The notes: generated by a model from the letters alone, not told the origin. Positions 36,435-47,855 are shown, numbered from the stretch's first letter. The stretch: 64,000 nt of DNA from an uncultured Pseudodesulfovibrio sp. (GCF_963677845.1 NZ_OY782498.1:1743518-1807517); one strand, 5' to 3'. Made by a program: numbers and translations.

Positions 36435-36459
36435 GGGACTCTTCCTTGAAAAAAGCTGT

Positions 36460-37812
36460 TTATTTCAAATGTTTTTCACAGGCTTCAACAATATCACCAG
36501 CGTACAATTCTACTTTATCACTGTCTGGCCCTTCCACCATAACTCGACAGACAGCCTCGGTTCCAGAGTAACGAAGTAAAACACGCCCTTTGCCTTTGAG
36601 AGCCTCTTCGACCTTGCGAACGGCTTTTTGCACTTCAGGAGCATCATCAAACGGGATTTTCCGTTTCACATGAACATTTTTAAGGATCTGGGGGAAGGGT
36701 TCAAGCAAACCGGCCAATTCTGACAAAGGCCTATCTTTTTCCCGCATGAGACGAAGCAATTGCAATGCAGCCAATAGTCCATCGCCCGTCGTAGAATGCT
36801 CCATATAAATAAGATGCCCTGATTGTTCGCCCCCGAGCATGGCTCCTTCGCGGCGCATGGCCTCAACCACGTAACGATCACCTACATCTGTTCGTAACAA
36901 TGTGCCGCCATGATCCTTCATAAACAACTCAAGCGCCATATTGCTCATGACCGTGGACACAAGCATATTCTTGGGCAAGGTTCCCTTTTCCAAAAGTTCC
37001 AAAGCAGACAACGCCATGATCTGATCGCCATCCAGAATACGACCATTCTCGTCACAAACAATAAGCCGATCAGCGTCGCCGTCCAAAGCGATGCCCATAT
37101 CAGCCTTTTCTTGAATAACAACACTGGAAATGACTTCGGGATACAACGATCCACACTTCTGATTGATATTCAAACCATCGGGTTCAACACCAATCCTGAT
37201 TACCTCGGCTCCCAATTCTTCAAGAACCTTGGGCGCGACACCATAGGCAGCACCGTGCGCACAATCGAGAACAATTTTGACGCCATCCAGAGTCAGACGC
37301 TGCGAAAAACTATTTTTCAGATACACAATATATCGACCCGGAGCATCTGTAATGCGTTGCGCACGGCCCACTTCTTCGGCGGCAGGATAATCCCACTGGG
37401 TCTCAGGATTCAAAACGAGTTCACTGATCTCATCTTCAACTTCATCAGGCAATTTAAAACCACTGCGATCAAAAAATTTGATGCCGTTGTCCATAAAAGG
37501 ATTGTGTGATGCTGAGATCACCACTCCAAGATCGGCACGCATATTCCGAGTCAGGAATGATATAGCCGGTGTCGGCATGGGACCAACCAAAAAAACATCC
37601 ATACCGTTAGCGCACAGTCCGCTGGTCAGCGCAGTCTCAAACACATACCCCGATAAGCGGGTGTCTTTACCGATGACCACACGATGACGTTTGGAACCAT
37701 TGCGAAAATATTGGCCTGCGGCCAGACCAAGCCTGAGTGCAATCTCAGGTGTCATAGGAAATATATTGCCCTGCCCACGCAGGCCGTCAGTACCGAAAAG
37801 CCTCTGCTTCAT
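36460..37812 (-). CDS. glmM: Phosphoglucosamine mutase
   Basis: A 450-aa phosphohexomutase converting glucosamine-6-phosphate to glucosamine-1-phosphate for UDP-GlcNAc. It has [11 protein letters not shown] at the start, the active serine in [14 protein letters not shown], the metal loop DGDADR, the sugar loop GEQSGH and the phosphate-binding [15 protein letters not shown] at 37810-37812 is chosen for GGAG eight bases upstream. The cdaA-cdaR-glmM order is the conserved arrangement known from Firmicutes, in which CdaR and GlmM modulate the cyclase. Confidence 0.96.
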   Translation of the reverse strand: MKQRLFGTDGLRGQGNIFPMTPEIALRLGLAAGQYFRNGSKRHRVVIGKDTRLSGYVFETALTSGLCANGMDVFLVGPMPTPAISFLTRNMRADLGVVISASHNPFMDNGIKFFDRSGFKLPDEVEDEISELVLNPETQWDYPAAEEVGRAQRITDAPGRYIVYLKNSFSQRLTLDGVKIVLDCAHGAAYGVAPKVLEELGAEVIRIGVEPDGLNINQKCGSLYPEVISSVVIQEKADMGIALDGDADRLIVCDENGRILDGDQIMALSALELLEKGTLPKNMLVSTVMSNMALELFMKDHGGTLLRTDVGDRYVVEAMRREGAMLGGEQSGHLIYMEHSTTGDGLLAALQLLRLMREKDRPLSELAGLLEPFPQILKNVHVKRKIPFDDAPEVQKAVRKVEEALKGKGRVLLRYSGTEAVCRVMVEGPDSDKVELYAGDIVEACEKHLK

Positions 37813-37845
37813 GGATGACTCCAAAACTTCGCCCCGAAAGGCGAT

Positions 37846-38748
37846 CTATTGCTTTTTCAAATGAGTTATTACGGTTTCCGGATTTTTCTTTTCCAGCCGG
37901 CATCCGTCAGGAAGAACGACATCATAATCCAAATCGAATTTTCCAGGAGCCATTTCGCTCCCGAACAAAAGACTGACAACGACATCCTTGCGGTACTCAT
38001 TGTCACGGAAAAGATAAATAGGCCCTTCAATCAACAGTCGCACAAACTTCTGTGAGACCGATGCCTTGTACCCTTCCGGAGCCTGTACTTCAAGGGGGAC
38101 TTTAACCCATATCTGACGGGTCTGAGGTCCAAAAAACGCTTCAACCCGAACCTGTCCCGGTGACGCTTCAATTTCAGGGGCAAGTTCAAGTCCGACATCT
38201 TCAGCCCATGACTCTGGAACATCTTCAGGAAAATCTTCCTTCATCACCGCACGAGCCTTTGAAACCTTCCGAAGTACCGTTTCAGGACCACGCACAACAA
38301 CAAGTTTCGGGTCAACGGTAATTTCCTTTAACTTATAATCAGAATTAAGATCACCAGACCAGGCGGCCTCCACTTCGATCTCCTTCGAAATACGACGGTC
38401 CACCGTAAGTTTCAACCGGTTCGGTTTAACCTCGATAATCTCATATGTGCTGGGTAAAGGAATGTTTGAAGCATCAATATCCACAACCTGTATACCAATT
38501 TTCAAATTGCTGACATCGACATGATAGGGAATATTCTGTGTCGTCAGGTTGCCCACCAGCCCTTTAGGACCACGCAAACGAACCTGAATTTTATCAACAA
38601 GACCGTCCTCGATAATAAGTCCTTCAGGCGGATTAGTCATGACAACCGGCATATCCACCCATGACTCCACCACTTCTCGGCCTGTCACCAAAAACCAGGT
38701 GAAAACTGCCAATGCAAGAGCCAGTATCGCTGTTTGCCAATTCTTCAT
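37846..38748 (-). CDS. cdaR: YbbR-domain protein (CdaR)
   Basis: A 300-aa protein with one N-terminal transmembrane helix (NWQTAILALALAVFTWFLV) and an extracytoplasmic part made of repeated YbbR domains, seen as KIQVRLRGPKGLV, VVVRGPETVLRKV, PPEGL and PEGYKA. YbbR proteins regulate the membrane diadenylate cyclase CdaA. The start at 38748 is one base after the cdaA stop, and glmM follows 33 bases later. Confidence 0.88.
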   Translation of the reverse strand: MKNWQTAILALALAVFTWFLVTGREVVESWVDMPVVMTNPPEGLIIEDGLVDKIQVRLRGPKGLVGNLTTQNIPYHVDVSNLKIGIQVVDIDASNIPLPSTYEIIEVKPNRLKLTVDRRISKEIEVEAAWSGDLNSDYKLKEITVDPKLVVVRGPETVLRKVSKARAVMKEDFPEDVPESWAEDVGLELAPEIEASPGQVRVEAFFGPQTRQIWVKVPLEVQAPEGYKASVSQKFVRLLIEGPIYLFRDNEYRKDVVVSLLFGSEMAPGKFDLDYDVVLPDGCRLEKKNPETVITHLKKQ

Positions 38749-38749
38749 A

Positions 38750-39499
38750 TTATCGTCCCAGTGCGTTCCTGAGCACACGCATTAGACGGACTTCGTCCAG
38801 ACTGGTTGTCAAACGTCCATTCATGGCCACAGAGACCTCTCCCCGTTCTTCAGAAACAACCACGGTAATAGCGTCAGACCCTTCACTGATACCAAGTGCG
38901 GCTCGATGTCGGGTTCCATACATGGGCTGTCCCCGCAACTTGCTGGACAGCGGCAAAATACATGCTGCCGCGACAATCCGATCACGACGAACAATGACAG
39001 CTCCGTCATGCAACGGTGTATCGGGTACAAAAATAGTTTCGATAAGCTCGGTATTGACCTTGGCATCCAATTCAATTCCACGCTCAATAATGTCACCGAG
39101 TGGCATATTCTTTTCGATAACGATGATTGCGCCAGTGCTGCTTTCAGACATGCTCATGACAGCACGAATCATCTGTTCCAACGTATCATCACGAACCTGC
39201 GACTTGGTCCAAAACCTCTTAGTACCGACGCTGGCTAGCGCCTTACGAATATCCGTTTTGAACAAAATAACCACAATAAGGAATATGGATGTCAAAAACT
39301 CGCCGAGCATGGCGTTAAGGGTGTACAGATTAAACAAATCGGAAAAATAATAGATTACCAGCACGACAACCATACCATAAAGGACGGCGGCAGCTCTGGT
39401 ACCTCGAACGAGCACAATAAGATTGTAATAGATAAAGGCAACCAGCCCAATATCGAGCAGGACCCTCCAAGTGATCTGAATTCCGAAAAGTTCAAACAT
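38750..39499 (-). CDS. cdaA: Diadenylate cyclase CdaA
   Basis: A 249-aa membrane enzyme making cyclic di-AMP from ATP. Three N-terminal helices (about 10-80) precede the DAC domain, whose catalytic DGA (165-167, TPLHDGAVIV) and RHR (197-199, GTRHRAALG) are both intact. It belongs to the CdaA class by its helices and its cdaR-glmM neighbours. Cyclic di-AMP usually controls potassium and osmolyte transport and cell-wall balance. The start at 39499 has no strong ribosome site and lies eight bases after folP. Confidence 0.95.
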   Translation of the reverse strand: MFELFGIQITWRVLLDIGLVAFIYYNLIVLVRGTRAAAVLYGMVVVLVIYYFSDLFNLYTLNAMLGEFLTSIFLIVVILFKTDIRKALASVGTKRFWTKSQVRDDTLEQMIRAVMSMSESSTGAIIVIEKNMPLGDIIERGIELDAKVNTELIETIFVPDTPLHDGAVIVRRDRIVAAACILPLSSKLRGQPMYGTRHRAALGISEGSDAITVVVSEERGEVSVAMNGRLTTSLDEVRLMRVLRNALGR

Positions 39500-39507
39500 A
39501 TCTTTGA

Positions 39508-40347
39508 CTACGCTAATTCACGAACAATGGTCAATGTTTGCTGCGTAAGCGCAACTTCATGCACTCGATGAATGGGCACACCTTTTGCGGCCAACACTGC
39601 TGTCGCCGCCTGGGTTGCATTCTGTCGTTTTCCAACAGCCAAACCAAGAAGCCCCTGCCATACGGATTTATTGGACAATCCCATAAAGACAGGAAAACCC
39701 AAAGCCATAATCCGCTCAATATTCTTTAAAATCAAAAGATTGTGCTCTAATGTTTTTCCAAAACCAATGCCCGGATCAAGGGTCACGCGATCCATGGGCA
39801 ACCCGGCCTTATCCAAGACTGTCAACCGTTCTTCAAAAAAAGCCAACAACTCACCAACAACATCTGAATAGCGAGGCTCATCCTGCATATCCTCGGGCCT
39901 ACCAAGAGAATGCATAAGCACATATCCCGGTTTGTACTCGGCGATAACGTCCAACAATTCCGGCTCGAATCGAAAGGCGGACACGTCATTGATAATATCC
40001 GCACCGGCTTCCAACGCATCGGCCGCAACCTTGGCTTTATAGGTATCAACCGAAATCACGGAAGCATGATCCGCTTCAGCCAATCCGCGAACAACAGGAA
40101 TGACACGATTCAATTCCTCGGCTTCTGAAACAAAATCAGCATAAGGCCGCGTAGACTCACCGCCCACATCCAGAATAGTCGCGCCCTGTCGTGCCAATTC
40201 CAACCCGTGGGCTACACCGGTAGAAACATCTTCATGTGTTCCACCGTCATAAAAAGAATCCGGAGTCACGTTCACAATGCCAGCAATAAAAAAGGGGGCA
40301 GGTCCCAAGACCTTGCCCCCCTTCAATGTCCATGTTGTATCAATCAT
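39508..40347 (-). CDS. folP: Dihydropteroate synthase
   Basis: A 279-aa TIM-barrel enzyme joining p-aminobenzoate to dihydropterin pyrophosphate. It has IVNVTPDSFYDGG, LDVGGESTRPYA, VSVDTYKAKVA-like VISVDTY, DIINDVSAF and TLDPGIGFGKT. The ATG at 40345-40347 (MIDTTWT) is used; a long in-frame extension upstream lies inside ftsH and is not coding. It follows ftsH by 16 bases, a pairing common in bacteria. Confidence 0.95.
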   Translation of the reverse strand: MIDTTWTLKGGKVLGPAPFFIAGIVNVTPDSFYDGGTHEDVSTGVAHGLELARQGATILDVGGESTRPYADFVSEAEELNRVIPVVRGLAEADHASVISVDTYKAKVAADALEAGADIINDVSAFRFEPELLDVIAEYKPGYVLMHSLGRPEDMQDEPRYSDVVGELLAFFEERLTVLDKAGLPMDRVTLDPGIGFGKTLEHNLLILKNIERIMALGFPVFMGLSNKSVWQGLLGLAVGKRQNATQAATAVLAAKGVPIHRVHEVALTQQTLTIVRELA

Positions 40348-40363
40348 CGTCACTTTGAACCGA

Positions 40364-42364
40364 TTATTGTACCTTATTTTCTCCGTCGTCTCCGTCAGGC
40401 CCACTCTCTGAATCATCGTCCTCAAGGATAAAGTCATCATCCTTGCTTTCGGACTCTTCACTGACTGGCTTATATCCGGGGCCTGTAGCACGACCTTCGG
40501 CCGTGTATCCATCGGCTGTCCCGGAAGGAGAGGATCCACCATTATCCGACTCCATGGGCGGCAATTCCTTGCCTTCCATGAGCAGATCAATATCCGCTCC
40601 GGTAATGGTTTCCCTTTCAAGTAAGGCCTGAGCAATGGATTCCAAAGCGTCACCATTTGCCTTAAGCAATTCGGTGGCCTTTTCATAAGCATCATCCACA
40701 AAACGCCGGACTTCGGAATCAATCAACTTGGCAGTATCCTCACCGTAATCCTTGTTGTGAGAGAACTCCTTGCCTAAAAAGACCGGCTCCTGATTATCAC
40801 CAAAGCTTATAGGACCGAATTTCTCAGACATGCCCCACATGCAGACCATATTGTGTGCGGTCTTGGTGGCGCGTTCAATGTCATTGCTCGCACCCGTGGT
40901 CAGCTGGTTGAGAACAAGCTCCTCAGCCACACGGCCACCCATAAGCACAGCCATATTCTTCAGAAGGAAGTCTTTGGAATAGTTGTGCCGATCTTCACCG
41001 GGCAACTGCATGGTCACACCAAGAGCACGACCACGAGGGATGATGGAAACCTTATGTACAGGATCGGTACCAGGCAGCAACTTTGCCACCAGAGCATGCC
41101 CCGCTTCATGGTATGCTGTCGTCTTCTTTTCTTCATCGGAAAGAATCATGGAACGACGCTCACGCCCGCCCATCATGACCTTATCCTTGGCCTCCTCAAA
41201 GTCACTCATGTCCACACGGTCTTTACCGAGCTTGGCAGCACCAAGAGCAGCCTCGTTGACAAGGTTCTCAAGATCTGCACCAGAGAAACCGGGGGTCCCT
41301 CGGGCAATGACTTCAAGATTAACCTCAGGGGACAACGGCGTCTTACGGCTGTGCACCTTGAGGATACGTTCACGACCACGAAGATCGGGATTAGGCACGA
41401 CCACCTGACGGTCAAAACGTCCGGGTCTCAGCAATGCCGGATCCAAAACGTCGGGACGGTTTGTGGCGGCGACCAGAATAACGCCTTCGTTTGATTCAAA
41501 GCCGTCCATTTCCACAAGCAGCTGGTTCAACGTTTGTTCACGTTCATCGTGACCACCGCCAAGGCCAGCGCCACGTTGACGGCCAACAGCATCAATCTCA
41601 TCAATAAAAATGAGACAGGGAGCGTTCTTCTTACCTTGTGCAAAAAGATCACGCACACGGCTTGCACCAACACCCACAAACATCTCCACAAAATCAGAAC
41701 CGGAAATGGAGAAGAAGGGAACACCGGCTTCACCGGCAACTGCACGCGCCAGCAAAGTCTTACCTGTACCAGGTCCGCCGACGAGAAGTACACCCTTGGG
41801 GATACGTCCGCCGAGACGGGTAAACTTACGAGGTTCGCGCAAGAAATCTACGATTTCAGAGAGTTCTTCCTTGGCCTCATCGACGCCAGCCACATCTTCG
41901 AAGGTAACCTTGGCGGTCTCTTCATTAATGAGACGGGCCTTGGAGCGACCAAAGCTCATGGCTCCACGTCCTCCTCCACCACCACCCTGCATTTGACGCA
42001 TAAAGAAAATCCAAACGCCAATGAGCAGAAGCATAGGGAACCAAGACAAGAGCATGGTCAAATACCAGGGAGATTCCTCGGGCGGTTCCGCATTGACTTC
42101 AACACCCTTGGAAATAAGCGTATCGATCATTTTGGGATCGTCCGGGGCATAGGTCTGGAACTTTTCACCAGACGTCTTCATGCCAAGAATCTTCGGACCC
42201 TGAATTTTGACTTCAGCCACACCACCACTGTCCACCATAGTCAGGAATTCGCTGTAAGACGGCGTATCCTTGGGAACGGGCGGCTGGTTAAAGAGGTTGA
42301 AGAGGACGACCATCAATACAAAGATGATAGCCCAAATAACAAGATTTTTCATATGGTTGTTCAA
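40364..42364 (-). CDS. ftsH: ATP-dependent zinc metalloprotease FtsH
   Basis: A 666-aa membrane protease. Two N-terminal helices (about 7-25 and 103-123) flank a periplasmic domain. The AAA domain has Walker A GPGTGKT (197-203), Walker B LIFIDEID and the [24 protein letters not shown]-type region. The zinc site is HEAGH (419-423). The C-terminus is a long acidic Gly/Ser tail. A TTG start at 42362-42364 is supported by GAGGAA six bases upstream; an in-frame ATG four codons later is the alternative. First gene of the folP-cdaA-cdaR-glmM-galU run. Confidence 0.96.
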   Translation of the reverse strand: MNNHMKNLVIWAIIFVLMVVLFNLFNQPPVPKDTPSYSEFLTMVDSGGVAEVKIQGPKILGMKTSGEKFQTYAPDDPKMIDTLISKGVEVNAEPPEESPWYLTMLLSWFPMLLLIGVWIFFMRQMQGGGGGGRGAMSFGRSKARLINEETAKVTFEDVAGVDEAKEELSEIVDFLREPRKFTRLGGRIPKGVLLVGGPGTGKTLLARAVAGEAGVPFFSISGSDFVEMFVGVGASRVRDLFAQGKKNAPCLIFIDEIDAVGRQRGAGLGGGHDEREQTLNQLLVEMDGFESNEGVILVAATNRPDVLDPALLRPGRFDRQVVVPNPDLRGRERILKVHSRKTPLSPEVNLEVIARGTPGFSGADLENLVNEAALGAAKLGKDRVDMSDFEEAKDKVMMGGRERRSMILSDEEKKTTAYHEAGHALVAKLLPGTDPVHKVSIIPRGRALGVTMQLPGEDRHNYSKDFLLKNMAVLMGGRVAEELVLNQLTTGASNDIERATKTAHNMVCMWGMSEKFGPISFGDNQEPVFLGKEFSHNKDYGEDTAKLIDSEVRRFVDDAYEKATELLKANGDALESIAQALLERETITGADIDLLMEGKELPPMESDNGGSSPSGTADGYTAEGRATGPGYKPVSEESESKDDDFILEDDDSESGPDGDDGENKVQ

Positions 42365-42433
42365 AGGAGATTCCTCCGTATAGTCTCAGATCCAATCCGT
42401 CATTAAAACGGACTCATTATCGCTGTCACTACG

Positions 42434-42462
42434 ATGCAGGATAAAGAATAATGCTCCTGCAT
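42434..42462. repeat. Inverted repeat upstream of ftsH
   Basis: ATGCAGGA (42434-42441) and TCCTGCAT (42455-42462) form an 8-bp stem with a 13-base loop, about 70 bases upstream of the ftsH start. No T tract follows on either strand, so it is not a standard terminator. It does not match CIRCE. Confidence 0.4.
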
Positions 42463-42506
42463 GAAAAATCAAGAGATACTGGGAAAAAATCCCTTCATTT
42501 CACCTA

Positions 42507-43892
42507 TCACACCGTTTTAAGCCACCCTTTCAAGGTGTCAATCTGATTTGCCACGGAAGCTGGACCGGTCCCTCCAGGGGATGTCCGTCGTTCAATGGCC
42601 GCTGCATAATCAAGTACGCCAAAGACATCATCATTGATGTCCCCGGAAAATCGCTTGAGTTCAGCAAGGTCCAAATCTTCGATACCAACGCCTTTCTGTT
42701 CAGCGTGAGCGACAACCGCGCCAGTAATATGGTGTGCCTCACGGAAAGGTACACCTTTGGCTGCCAGATAATCAGCCAATTCTGTAGCATTCAAAAAACC
42801 ACGTTTCACCGTGGCCGCCATCTTTTCCGGCACGAATTCAATCTGCTTAAACATGTCTGCCATAATGGTCAGCGATGCCGAAACAGTCTTGTCCGCATCA
42901 AAAAACGGCTCTTTGTCTTCCTGCATGTCCCGATTATAGGTCATGGGCAAGCCCTTGATAAGCACAAGCAGTCCCATAAGGGAACCGACAACGCGCCCGG
43001 TCTTGCCACGCATGATCTCACAGGCATCAGGGTTCTTTTTCTGCGGCATGATTGAAGAACCGGTAGAATACTGATCCGGTAACTTTACATACCCGAAATT
43101 CGGATTGGCCCAGATGATGATCTCCTCGCACATGCGAGAAAGATGCGCCATAACCAGACTCCCTGCGAACACGGCCTCAAGCACAAAGTCACGATCAGAA
43201 ACAGCATCCATGGAATTGGCAAAAATCTCGTCTATGCCAAGATCATCCGCCACGGCCTGAGGATTCACAGGATGAGTTGTCCCTGCAAGTGCGGCGGCAC
43301 CCAACGGCATGACTCGTACGCGCTTCAGACAATCAGTCACCCGTTCGTGATCGCGCTTGAACATCTGACAATATGCCAGCAGATGGTGCGCCAAACTCAC
43401 GGGCTGAGCAGGTTGAAAATGCGTGCAACCGGGAAGCATGGTTTCTTTATGCTCTTCGGCACGCGTCACAAAAACCTCGACAAGCGTGGCCAAGGCCTGC
43501 TGCCAACCAGCAAGACGAGCACCTACATGCAACCGGAAATCTAGAGCGACCTGATCGTTGCGACTCCGTGCGGTGTGCAACTTGCCACCCAGCGGTCCGA
43601 CGATCTCGGTCAACCTGGACTCAATGTTCATATGAACATCTTCCATCTCGGTCTTCCACTCAAAATCACCGGATTCGATCTCAGTTTTGACCTGATCCAG
43701 ACCGTCGCAAAGAGTCTTGGCCTCATCGTCGGTCAAAAATCCCTGCTTGGCCAACACGCGAGCGTGAGCCTGGGAACCCCGAATATCTTCAGCGTAGAGA
43801 AGCCGGTCAAAAGACACAGACTCTGAATATGCTTCCATGGATGCGGCGGTCCCTTCAGCGAACCGCCCGCCCCACATTTTTTTATCTGCCAT
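42507..43892 (-). CDS. argH: Argininosuccinate lyase
   Basis: A 461-aa enzyme of the fumarase superfamily that splits argininosuccinate to arginine and fumarate. It has [11 protein letters not shown] at the N-terminus, [18 protein letters not shown]-type HPVNPQA, and the catalytic signature [18 protein letters not shown] at 43890-43892 is used, five bases after argG. Last gene of argFGH. Confidence 0.96.
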   Translation of the reverse strand: MADKKMWGGRFAEGTAASMEAYSESVSFDRLLYAEDIRGSQAHARVLAKQGFLTDDEAKTLCDGLDQVKTEIESGDFEWKTEMEDVHMNIESRLTEIVGPLGGKLHTARSRNDQVALDFRLHVGARLAGWQQALATLVEVFVTRAEEHKETMLPGCTHFQPAQPVSLAHHLLAYCQMFKRDHERVTDCLKRVRVMPLGAAALAGTTHPVNPQAVADDLGIDEIFANSMDAVSDRDFVLEAVFAGSLVMAHLSRMCEEIIIWANPNFGYVKLPDQYSTGSSIMPQKKNPDACEIMRGKTGRVVGSLMGLLVLIKGLPMTYNRDMQEDKEPFFDADKTVSASLTIMADMFKQIEFVPEKMAATVKRGFLNATELADYLAAKGVPFREAHHITGAVVAHAEQKGVGIEDLDLAELKRFSGDINDDVFGVLDYAAAIERRTSPGGTGPASVANQIDTLKGWLKTV

Positions 43893-43897
43893 ATATT

Positions 43898-45130
43898 TTA
43901 CTCGCAGGAGTCTTCGGTATCTTTGCCGCCCCACTTGGACTGCTGCATCCGGCCCTTGAGCCTGAGACCCACCAGCTTGATGAAGCCTTCGGCGTCGGCC
44001 TGATCATATACATAATCTTCTTCAAATGTAGCCAATTCAGGGCTGTACAAAGAAAACGGAGATTTACGACCCAACGGCACGCAATTGCCCTTGTACAACT
44101 TGACCCGCACTGTGCCAGTGACCTTTTCCTGAGATTTGTCGATCATGGCCTGCAATGCCTCACGTTCAGGCGAGAACCAATATCCATAGTACACCATCTC
44201 GGCATACTTGGGAATGAGACTATCACGAAGATGCATCATCTCGCGGTCCATGCACAATCCTTCCAGATCGCGATGGGCTGCAGCCAAAATAGTGCCACCG
44301 GGAGTCTCGTACACACCACGGGACTTCATGCCCACAAAGCGGTTCTCGACCATGTCTACTCGACCGATGCCGTGCTTGCCGCCCAACTCATTGAGCTTGG
44401 CCAGCAAGGCTGCCGGAGAATATTTAACATTGTTGATGGCAATGGGATCACCGGCTTCGAAATCAATGGAAATCTCTTCCGGTTCATCCGGGCACATCTC
44501 AGGCGGCGTGATGTTGCGGTAACAATCAGGGCCGGGAGCATTCCACGGATCTTCCAACTCGCCACCTTCAAAAGAAGTGTGCAACAGGTTGGCATCAATA
44601 GACCACGGCTTCTTGCGGCTTACCGGGATATCAATGCTGTTTTCCTTGGCAAAATTCATGAGATCAGTACGAGACTTGAGCTCCCACTCACGCCACGGAG
44701 CAATGGTCTGCAACCGAGGGTTAAGGGCCATGGTGGCCAACTCAAAACGAACCTGATCATTTCCCTTACCAGTGGCACCGTGAGACACGGCCTGTGCGCC
44801 TTCCATTTCAGCGATTTCAACCATACGCTTGGAAATCAACGGTCTGGCGATAGCAGTACCGAGCAGGTAGCGACCTTCGTACAGAGCATTTGCACGGAAC
44901 ATGGGAAAGACATAGTCACGCACGAATTCCTCGCGCATATCTTCGACGTAGGCCTTGACTGCGCCCGTAGAAAGAGCCTTGTCTTCAATGCCGTCCATCT
45001 CTTCACCCTGACCAAGGTCAGCGGTCATGGTCACCACTTCACAATCATAGTTGTTCTTGATCCACTTGAGGATGATGGATGTGTCCAATCCCCCGGAATA
45101 GGCCAGAACGACCTTTTCAATCTTTTTCAT
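43898..45130 (-). CDS. argG: Argininosuccinate synthase
   Basis: A 410-aa ATP-dependent ligase joining citrulline and aspartate. It has the P-loop [29 protein letters not shown] and the C-terminal [14 protein letters not shown]. Length is normal. It is preceded by argF (23-base gap) and followed by argH. Confidence 0.96.
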   Translation of the reverse strand: MKKIEKVVLAYSGGLDTSIILKWIKNNYDCEVVTMTADLGQGEEMDGIEDKALSTGAVKAYVEDMREEFVRDYVFPMFRANALYEGRYLLGTAIARPLISKRMVEIAEMEGAQAVSHGATGKGNDQVRFELATMALNPRLQTIAPWREWELKSRTDLMNFAKENSIDIPVSRKKPWSIDANLLHTSFEGGELEDPWNAPGPDCYRNITPPEMCPDEPEEISIDFEAGDPIAINNVKYSPAALLAKLNELGGKHGIGRVDMVENRFVGMKSRGVYETPGGTILAAAHRDLEGLCMDREMMHLRDSLIPKYAEMVYYGYWFSPEREALQAMIDKSQEKVTGTVRVKLYKGNCVPLGRKSPFSLYSPELATFEEDYVYDQADAEGFIKLVGLRLKGRMQQSKWGGKDTEDSCE

Positions 45131-45153
45131 TGTATATATCTCTCTTCTCTCAA

Positions 45154-46053
45154 TTATTTATAAATCCATTCAAGAATGGCTTTCTGCATGTGCAATCTGT
45201 TCTCAGCCTGATCCCAAACAATAGATGCAGGACTTTCGAACACAGCTTCCGAAACTTCTTCACCGCGGTGAACAGGCAAACAGTGCATGAACTTGGCATT
45301 GTCTGCTGCTCCGGCCATCAAGGCGGCATTGACTTCGAAACCGGCGAAAGCGGCCTCGCGTTTCTTCTGCTCTTCTTCCTGGCCCATGGACGCCCATACG
45401 TCTGTATTGACATACTGCGCACCACGTACAGCCTCGGCGGGATCTCGCACAACCGACACCTTGGCTCCGGCGTTCACACCGATATCCAAAAGTTTCGGGT
45501 CAGGGTCGTACCCTTCCGGACAAGCGATGACCAGTTCATAGCCGAATGTCGCCGAACCGTTAATGAAGGAATGTGCCATGTTGTTACCGTCACCGACCCA
45601 AGCGACCTTGAGGTCTTCCAGATTCGGTGTACGCTCATACATGGTCAACATATCAGCCATGATCTGACAAGGATGGTACTCGTCTGTCAGGGCATTAACC
45701 ACCGGGATATCGCCGTATTCGACCAGGGTTTCCAACTTCTCCTGGCCGAAAGTTCGCACGATAAGACCATCCGCGTATCGGGATAGAACCCGTGCGGTAT
45801 CCTTGAGGGGTTCGCTGCGGCCCAGCTGGGAATCCTTGGAAGCGATAAATACAGGATCGCCACCGAGCTGACGCACGCCCACCTCAAAGGACACGCGGGT
45901 CCGGGTGGATGCTTTCTCAAAAATCAGGAGCAGTGTCTTGCCAGCCAAAAGATCAGTACGGACCTTGTTGTCCTTCATCTCTTTAGCTCTGAGCAGAACC
46001 TGCTTGGCCTCATCCCTGGGGATGTCCAGAATGGTCAAAAAATGTTTGGGCAT
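45154..46053 (-). CDS. argF: Ornithine carbamoyltransferase
   Basis: A 299-aa enzyme making citrulline from ornithine and carbamoyl phosphate. It has the carbamoyl-phosphate motif [21 protein letters not shown], and the ornithine-side [12 protein letters not shown], the HCLP signature of ornithine rather than aspartate transferases. First gene of the argFGH operon; GGAG is about 11 bases upstream of the start. I see no obvious ARG box. Confidence 0.95.
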   Translation of the reverse strand: MPKHFLTILDIPRDEAKQVLLRAKEMKDNKVRTDLLAGKTLLLIFEKASTRTRVSFEVGVRQLGGDPVFIASKDSQLGRSEPLKDTARVLSRYADGLIVRTFGQEKLETLVEYGDIPVVNALTDEYHPCQIMADMLTMYERTPNLEDLKVAWVGDGNNMAHSFINGSATFGYELVIACPEGYDPDPKLLDIGVNAGAKVSVVRDPAEAVRGAQYVNTDVWASMGQEEEQKKREAAFAGFEVNAALMAGAADNAKFMHCLPVHRGEEVSEAVFESPASIVWDQAENRLHMQKAILEWIYK

Positions 46054-46278
46054 CGTACGTTTTCTCCATCTCGATTGCCATTTATAGGGAAAGAGCAGGA
46101 GTGTGTCCCATATTAATATGAATGTAAAGGAATTTGGATGAAGGAAAAACTCTTAAAACGGCGTAACAACGGGGCTTGCGGCCAAGCCTCCTGTCGAGGG
46201 AATACCTATTTCAAAGGCAGCAGTCCTTTCTTCGAAACAAAGACGCATACCCCCGTTGAAATGAGCGTGTAAAATATT

Positions 46279-47853
46279 TTAATGTTCTTTGAGCCATTCG
46301 TAAAATTGACGCAGGCTCAAACTCCGACTGGCTGGGCCACTTCGCACATAGAACTCTTCGCCCTTTTTCATATCCAGAATAGCCGGAGTAGGAGAAGGGA
46401 CACAGTGTATACGAAGAATATCCTGCCCTCGCACATGAATAATTGTTGTATCAATATACCGGGTGAATTCTGGACCAACATGCTGATTGACCAAATTATT
46501 AAAATGCAAAAGGGCGTGATCAGCAGTACCAAATTTATCTTCTTCGAATCCAGCCACAGTCCCGTCATCAGCCACACCGACCAGCAAAGTTCCGCCGTCT
46601 GAATTCATAAATGCTGAAACGGTTTTCAAACTGGCATGTTCTATCTCGCGCCCATTCTTCCCGGACTTGAGATTAAACCTGAGTGTCTGCTTAAATTCCA
46701 ACCGCCCGCTCTCGCCGGAGGCAACAAGAGCAAGGACTTCCGCCTCGCTCACGGCTGCTTCTCGACGCAAACCAAGCGCCTCGATTCTCCCACGATTCCG
46801 GTGCAGGACAAAGAGAATCCAACCAGCCACAATGATCAATATGGCCGCACCACCTTGCAAAAACGTATCGCTGGTCAACGTTGAAATCACATTTTTCCGT
46901 GGAAGGACAACACCAAGTGACATCGTATCGCCAAAAATGGACAGAGGCAGGGAATAAGTCCACCAAACTTCTCCATCTTCAACAAACGAAAAAGGAGCCT
47001 GCGGCGTTTTATCAATTTGAGCCAACTTCAACACCGCTTGGGAAATTATGGGATCAGTAATTTCGGACGGGGAAAGAGCTCGACTTGTCGGATTGATTGC
47101 AGTTCCACCAGCGCCCAACCCGGTTACAGGCAAAGCTGTCCCATTATTCCAGTACAAAAAGACACGATCTGCACCGCCCCGTTCAGCACCATCAAGTTGC
47201 GACACAATGCCGGACACGGGAAATGCAAACGATACCATAACCTTTCGGCCTTGCATTGTTTCCATCAATGAAGAAGCTGAAATCAAAGATTCTTGGGCAT
47301 TAAAAGCCTTGCTGGCACTCCGCCAATTAACTTGCCCCGGCTTCAGGTAGGAATATTCATCGCTCAGGACACGATCCATCGCGCGTTTGTCTAAACTCCA
47401 TCCGGTAAACGACGTATCACTTGAACCGTCACTCTTGAACAGGGTCCATGTCATCTGTGAACTTCGATCCTCATCCGGGAAGGCTTCCACAATGCCTTGC
47501 CCTCGTCTGGCGAGCATATACATCACCCCCTGCCCGTCACTGACCAAGACAGCTTTCACGGATGAATGCTTGGCAAACAGATCACGAAATTCTTTGCGCA
47601 GAGCCTTTGGCTTCAAGCTGGAGAGCGTACCATCACTTATCTCATCGTTTGAATTCCTGACCGCGTTGAGAAGAACGGTTACCGCACCGGACAACCCGCG
47701 AGCCGAACTTTCCACGGCAACCACAGCCGCATCGCGTCGAATTTCCCGCACGCCCCAGTAGGCCAGAGTGCCAACAGCTGCCACGACAAGAATCACACCG
47801 TAAAATACGAGTCTATAGAGTTCCTTGCCGCGTATGTGCTTTTCTCTCGCCAT
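46279..47853 (-). CDS. Membrane-anchored sensor protein with cytoplasmic AlbA_2 (Schlafen-type) domain
   Basis: A 524-aa protein. A helix at about 13-34 and a second at about 333-352 enclose a 300-residue extracytoplasmic region laid out like Cache-type sensors of kinases and chemoreceptors. The cytoplasmic part (about 375-524) is an AlbA_2 domain: ESGRLEFKQTLRF, then NSDGGTLLVGVADDGTVAGF, and AILDMKKGEEFYVRSGPASRSL. The usual output kinase, GGDEF or methyl-accepting domain is replaced by this nucleic-acid-associated domain. It starts two bases after ybeY in a phoH-ybeY operon. Ligand and output are unknown. Confidence 0.82.
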   Translation of the reverse strand: MAREKHIRGKELYRLVFYGVILVVAAVGTLAYWGVREIRRDAAVVAVESSARGLSGAVTVLLNAVRNSNDEISDGTLSSLKPKALRKEFRDLFAKHSSVKAVLVSDGQGVMYMLARRGQGIVEAFPDEDRSSQMTWTLFKSDGSSDTSFTGWSLDKRAMDRVLSDEYSYLKPGQVNWRSASKAFNAQESLISASSLMETMQGRKVMVSFAFPVSGIVSQLDGAERGGADRVFLYWNNGTALPVTGLGAGGTAINPTSRALSPSEITDPIISQAVLKLAQIDKTPQAPFSFVEDGEVWWTYSLPLSIFGDTMSLGVVLPRKNVISTLTSDTFLQGGAAILIIVAGWILFVLHRNRGRIEALGLRREAAVSEAEVLALVASGESGRLEFKQTLRFNLKSGKNGREIEHASLKTVSAFMNSDGGTLLVGVADDGTVAGFEEDKFGTADHALLHFNNLVNQHVGPEFTRYIDTTIIHVRGQDILRIHCVPSPTPAILDMKKGEEFYVRSGPASRSLSLRQFYEWLKEH

Positions 47854-47855
47854 AA

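Noticed and set aside
39508-40722. A 404-codon version of folP
   Set aside because: The first 125 codons lie inside ftsH in another frame and do not resemble any FolP; the family starts at the ATG at 40347.
43829-45163. A 444-codon plus-strand open frame across argG
   Set aside because: argG is unmistakable on the other strand, and the translation shows no recognisable motif or plausible start.
46160-46200. A GGCTTG/CAAGCC hairpin downstream of the AlbA_2 gene
   Set aside because: The stem is short and no T tract follows on the minus strand, so a terminator call is not supported.
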